DNA of 16,188 bases from Sedimenticola sp. (GTDB lineage Bacteria; Pseudomonadota; Gammaproteobacteria; Chromatiales; Chromatiaceae). The notes beneath the pieces are model-generated. The model ran no database searches. It was given only the letters and a program-made list of their open reading frames with translations, and was not told the origin of the DNA. Both the position numbers and the translations under genes were made by a program. The stretch covers positions 1 to 16,188 of the forward strand of contig JALWGP010000076.1 in NCBI GenBank assembly GCA_027038775.1, read 5' to 3'. Positions 13,603 through 16,188 of the stretch are shown one piece after another (the first letter of the stretch is position 1; each line of letters begins with the position of its first letter).

Positions 13603-13683
13603 GTGCGCATGGGGTGCGGGTGTTTGTCCACGGACGGGCAAGGGTCTTGCCGCCACGGAAACCGGTCGTCCCGAAAGGCGGGC

Positions 13684-14586
13684 TCATCGGTCGAGTACCC
13701 GGTGACTCTCGGAGAGGATGAAATCGAGGAAGGTGGAGGCCACCAGCGACAGTCGCTTCCCCTTGAGATGTACGGCGTACCAGCGCCGCCGCAAGGGGAA
13801 GCCTTTCACGTCCAGCACGGAGAGCTTGCCGGTCGCCTGTTCCAGGCGTATGGCGTGCAGGGAGAGCACGGCAACCCCGATGCCGGCCAGGACCGCCTGC
13901 TTGATGGCTTCCGAACTGCCGAGCTCCATGTAGGGCTCCACCTCCAGGTGGCGGGATTCCAGCAGGCGGTCCAGCACGAGGCGGGTGCCCGATCCGGGTT
14001 CGCGGGTGATGAAACGTTCCCGCAGCACCTCTTCGATCTCCAGGTGGCGCCGGTCGGCCAAAGGGTGGCCGGCAGGGGCCACGACGCCCAGGATGTTCTC
14101 CAGGAACGGATAGGCCACCAGGCGCTTGTCGTCTGGAATCTGCCCCATCACCACGAAGTCGTCCCGGTTCTCCATCAGCCGTTCCATCACCCGCGCCCGG
14201 TTGGTGAATTTCAGGTGGGGTTCCACGCCCGGGTGCTCCTGCAGGAAGTGACCCAGGAGGTGTGGCATGAAGTACTTGCCGGTGGTCACCACCGACAACT
14301 GCAGGGGGCCGCGCACTTCGCCCTTGAGGCTCTCGAGTTCATCGTCCAACTGGTCGATGCGTTCCATCAGGTCGCGTGCCGCTTGCAGCATTACCCTGCC
14401 GGCGGCGGTGGGGAAGGTTCGCTTGCCCACCTGTTCCAGCAGGGGAATGCCGGCCTGTTCCTCCAGTCGCTTCACCTGGATGGAGACCGCCGGCTGGGTG
14501 AGATGCATCTCTTCCGCGGCACGGGTGAAACTGCCATTGCGTACCACGGATTCGAAGAGCCTGATTTGTTGCAGCGTGAGGTGCAT
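13684..14586 (-). CDS. cbbR: LysR-type transcriptional regulator CbbR
   Basis: A 300-residue LysR-family regulator. The N-terminal winged helix-turn-helix (about 1-62) is MHLTLQQIRLFESVV, then FTRAAEEMHLTQPAVSIQVKRLEEQ, followed by a linker helix and the effector-binding domain (about 90-295). The HLTLxQ start, FTRAAEEMHLTQPAVS motif, and PGSGTR plus GSSEAIKQAVLAGIGVAVLS in the sensor domain are typical of CbbR. CbbR binds a bipartite site before Calvin-cycle operons and responds to metabolites such as RuBP, PEP or NADPH (species-dependent). It diverges from cbbL with 137 bp between starts, the classical arrangement, which supports the name. No strong Shine-Dalgarno is seen before ATG 14586, consistent with low expression. 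Confidence 0.93.
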   Translation of the reverse strand: MHLTLQQIRLFESVVRNGSFTRAAEEMHLTQPAVSIQVKRLEEQAGIPLLEQVGKRTFPTAAGRVMLQAARDLMERIDQLDDELESLKGEVRGPLQLSVVTTGKYFMPHLLGHFLQEHPGVEPHLKFTNRARVMERLMENRDDFVVMGQIPDDKRLVAYPFLENILGVVAPAGHPLADRRHLEIEEVLRERFITREPGSGTRLVLDRLLESRHLEVEPYMELGSSEAIKQAVLAGIGVAVLSLHAIRLEQATGKLSVLDVKGFPLRRRWYAVHLKGKRLSLVASTFLDFILSESHRVLDR

Positions 14587-14723
14587 GGAAGTGCATTTAC
14601 ATGAGTATATGCAAACAATAATAACTATTAATTTTTATTTTGCATACCGACGCACTACAGTTCTTCCTCACCTGCACGCCCCAAGGGGCCATGATCGACA
14701 ACGAGTGAGCGAGGAAGTGAGCA
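14587..14723. promoter_or_regulatory. cbbR-cbbL divergent control region with palindromic CbbR-type sites
   Basis: The first 60 bases (14587-14646) are strikingly AT-rich. TATGCAAA (14608-14615) and TTTGCATA (14639-14646) form a perfect 8-bp inverted repeat with centres 31 bp apart, about three helical turns. Between them TAATAACTATTA (14619-14630) is itself a [11 protein letters not shown] palindrome of LysR T-N(10-11)-A form. TGCAT also occurs at 14592. GCCCC-AA-GGGGC (about 14679-14690) is a small hairpin in the presumed cbbL leader. cbbL has AGGAAG at 14712-14717. Clear -10 and -35 elements are not recognisable, as is common for activator-dependent promoters. Binding by CbbR is inferred. 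Confidence 0.7.
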
Positions 14724-16145
14724 ATGGCTGAGAAAAGCTACCACGCGGGAGTGAAGGAGTACCGCGAAACCTACTGGATGCCCGATTACACGCCCAAGGA
14801 GAGCGATCTCCTGGCCTGTTTCAAAGTGATCCCGCAGCCCGGCGTACCGCGGGAAGAGGCAGCAGCGGCCGTGGCCGCCGAATCTTCCACCGGTACCTGG
14901 ACCACGGTGTGGACCGACCTGCTGACCGACTTGGATCACTACAAGGGACGTGCCTACGCCATCGAGGACGTGCCCGGCAACGACGAGGCCTTCTACGCCT
15001 TCATCGCCTATCCCATTGACCTGTTCGAGGAAGGCTCGGTGGTCAACGTCTTCACTTCCCTGGTGGGCAACGTCTTTGGCTTCAAGGCGGTGCGCGCCCT
15101 GCGCCTGGAAGATGTGCGCTTTCCGCTCGCCTATGTGATGACCTGCAACGGACCGCCGCACGGCATCCAGGTGGAACGTGACATCATGAACAAGTATGGC
15201 CGTCCGCTGCTGGGCTGCACCATCAAGCCCAAGCTGGGGTTGTCCGCCAAGAACTACGGCCGTGCGGTCTACGAGTGCCTGCGCGGTGGCCTTGACTTCA
15301 CCAAGGACGACGAGAACGTCAACTCCCAGCCCTTCATGCGCTGGAAGCAGCGGTTCGATTTTGTCATGGAGGCCATTCACAAGGCCGAGCAGGAGACCGG
15401 TGAGCGCAAGGGACATTACCTGAACGTCACCGCGCCCACCCCGGACGAGATGTTCAAGCGGGCCGAATACGCCAAGGAGATCGGTGCTCCCATCATCATG
15501 CACGACTATCTCACCGGGGGCTTCTGCGCCAATACCGGCCTGGCCCAGTGGTGCCGTGACAATGGGGTGCTGCTGCACATCCACCGTGCCATGCACGCGG
15601 TGCTCGACCGCAATCCGAACCACGGCATCCACTTCCGGGTGCTGACCAAGGCCCTGCGCCTGTCGGGTGGTGACCACCTGCACACCGGCACCGTGGTGGG
15701 CAAGCTCGAAGGCGACCGCGAGGCCACCCTGGGCTGGATCGACCTGCTGCGCGAGAAGTACATCAAGGAAGACCGCTCCCGCGGCATCTTCTTTGACCAG
15801 GACTGGGGCGCCATGCCCGGCGCCTTCGCCGTGGCCTCGGGTGGTATCCATGTCTGGCACATGCCGGCGCTGCTGTCGATCTTCGGCGACGATGCGGTGT
15901 TCCAGTTCGGCGGGGGCACCCTGGGTCATCCCTGGGGCAACGCCGCCGGCGCTGCCGCCAACCGCGTGGCGCTGGAGGCTTGCGTCAAGGCCCGCAACGA
16001 GGGACGCGAGCTGGAGAAGGAGGGCAAGGAGATCCTCACTGCGGCGGCCAAGCACAGCCCCGAGCTGAAGATGGCCATGGAAACCTGGAAGGAGATCAAG
16101 TTCGAGTTCGACACGGTGGACAAGCTGGACGTGGCGCACAGGTAA
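14724..16145 (+). CDS. cbbL: RuBisCO form IA large subunit
   Basis: The 473-residue protein is a full-length form I large subunit that carboxylates ribulose 1,5-bisphosphate in the Calvin cycle. Numbering runs seven below spinach. The active site is complete: Glu53 and Asn116 in the N-domain, Lys168 and Lys170 ([10 protein letters not shown]), the carbamylated Lys194 with Asp196 and Glu197 ([11 protein letters not shown]), His287 ([10 protein letters not shown]), His320, loop-6 Lys327 ([11 protein letters not shown]) and Ser372 ([12 protein letters not shown]). The start [18 protein letters not shown] and the end [14 protein letters not shown] are of form IA type. Features such as GGFCANTG and GGTLGHPWG lean toward the non-carboxysomal IAq group, but the downstream genes that would settle this are outside the window. 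Residue 142 is Asn in TCNGPPHG, where Gly is usual. Confidence 0.98.
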   Translation: MAEKSYHAGVKEYRETYWMPDYTPKESDLLACFKVIPQPGVPREEAAAAVAAESSTGTWTTVWTDLLTDLDHYKGRAYAIEDVPGNDEAFYAFIAYPIDLFEEGSVVNVFTSLVGNVFGFKAVRALRLEDVRFPLAYVMTCNGPPHGIQVERDIMNKYGRPLLGCTIKPKLGLSAKNYGRAVYECLRGGLDFTKDDENVNSQPFMRWKQRFDFVMEAIHKAEQETGERKGHYLNVTAPTPDEMFKRAEYAKEIGAPIIMHDYLTGGFCANTGLAQWCRDNGVLLHIHRAMHAVLDRNPNHGIHFRVLTKALRLSGGDHLHTGTVVGKLEGDREATLGWIDLLREKYIKEDRSRGIFFDQDWGAMPGAFAVASGGIHVWHMPALLSIFGDDAVFQFGGGTLGHPWGNAAGAAANRVALEACVKARNEGRELEKEGKEILTAAAKHSPELKMAMETWKEIKFEFDTVDKLDVAHR

Positions 16146-16148
16146 GCC

Positions 16149-16188
16149 GCTTCTGCCGGGCGGCGCGAACCGCGCCGCCGGCAGAAGC
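16149..16188 (+). other. Large stem-loop directly after cbbL (intercistronic hairpin)
   Basis: Starting four bases past the cbbL stop, the left arm (16149-16167) and right arm (16171-16188) pair over 18 bp with one bulged G and the loop AAC. The arms begin GCTTCTGCCGG and end CCGGCAGAAGC. The right arm ends on the last base of the window, so the stem may be longer and any U-tract is unseen. It could be an mRNA-stabilising or partial-terminator structure between cbbL and cbbS; a full terminator is less likely because form I RuBisCO needs cbbS. Confidence 0.75.

Noticed and set aside
12344..13705. A 453-codon plus-strand frame opposite the MFS gene
   Set aside because: The product is Gln/His/Gly/Glu-rich without membrane segments or motifs, and the minus-strand YajR-like protein explains the sequence.
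14655..16139. A 494-codon open frame antisense to cbbL
   Set aside because: cbbL is certain with a complete active site; the antisense frame has no domain and comes from third-position GC bias.

Overview
The window reads as chromosomal DNA from a GC-rich, autotrophic gammaproteobacterium, most likely a sulfur-oxidising chemolithotroph or purple sulfur bacterium of the Chromatiales/Ectothiorhodospiraceae kind. The reasons are a form IA RuBisCO large subunit with a divergent cbbR, a DsrC/TusE-family protein, a thiS-thiG-trmB cluster of gammaproteobacterial type, an ssb next to a YajR-like transporter, and GTAGG-ended palindromic repeats of the kind scattered through such genomes. The placement is inferred from gene content and resemblance; no 16S or other marker is present.

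Layout. 1-274 (-): start of a DUF3301-type small membrane protein, cut by the window edge. 296-1053 (+): a macrodomain ADP-ribose hydrolase translationally coupled to a 78-residue membrane protein. 1086-2506 (-): a FetA/FetB-type ABC transporter pair. 2630-2974 (+): a DsrC-like protein lacking both conserved C-terminal cysteines, followed by a palindromic repeat. 3075-5231 (-): thiS, a GDCCVxC small Cys-rich protein, thiG and trmB. 5315-7153 (+): a long-chain acyl-CoA synthetase, then a tRNA-Gly(CCC). 7504-11732 (+): a two-gene RND efflux system (lipoprotein adaptor and pump), closed by a strong bidirectional terminator. 11790-13558 (-): ssb preceded by a YajR-like MFS transporter. 13684-14586 (-): cbbR. 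14724-16145 (+): cbbL, followed by a large stem-loop that runs to the last base of the window; cbbS presumably lies just beyond.

How the parts work together. cbbR and cbbL form the CO2-fixation regulator/target pair, sharing a 137-bp AT-rich control region. ThiS and ThiG are the sulfur carrier and the thiazole synthase of thiamine biosynthesis; the intervening Cys-rich protein has no settled function, and its place in the operon suggests sulfur or metal handling. FetAB, the RND pump and the MFS protein are envelope or export functions. The rest is housekeeping (trmB, ssb, tRNA, acyl-CoA synthetase).

I see no CRISPR array, insertion sequence, phage gene or rRNA. All complete genes appear intact, with no frameshift. 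The points most worth a second look are the GDCCVxC protein inside the thiamine operon, the cysteine-less DsrC homologue, the palindromic cbbR-cbbL control region and the stem-loop after cbbL. I do not see clear evidence of a wholly new multi-gene system.
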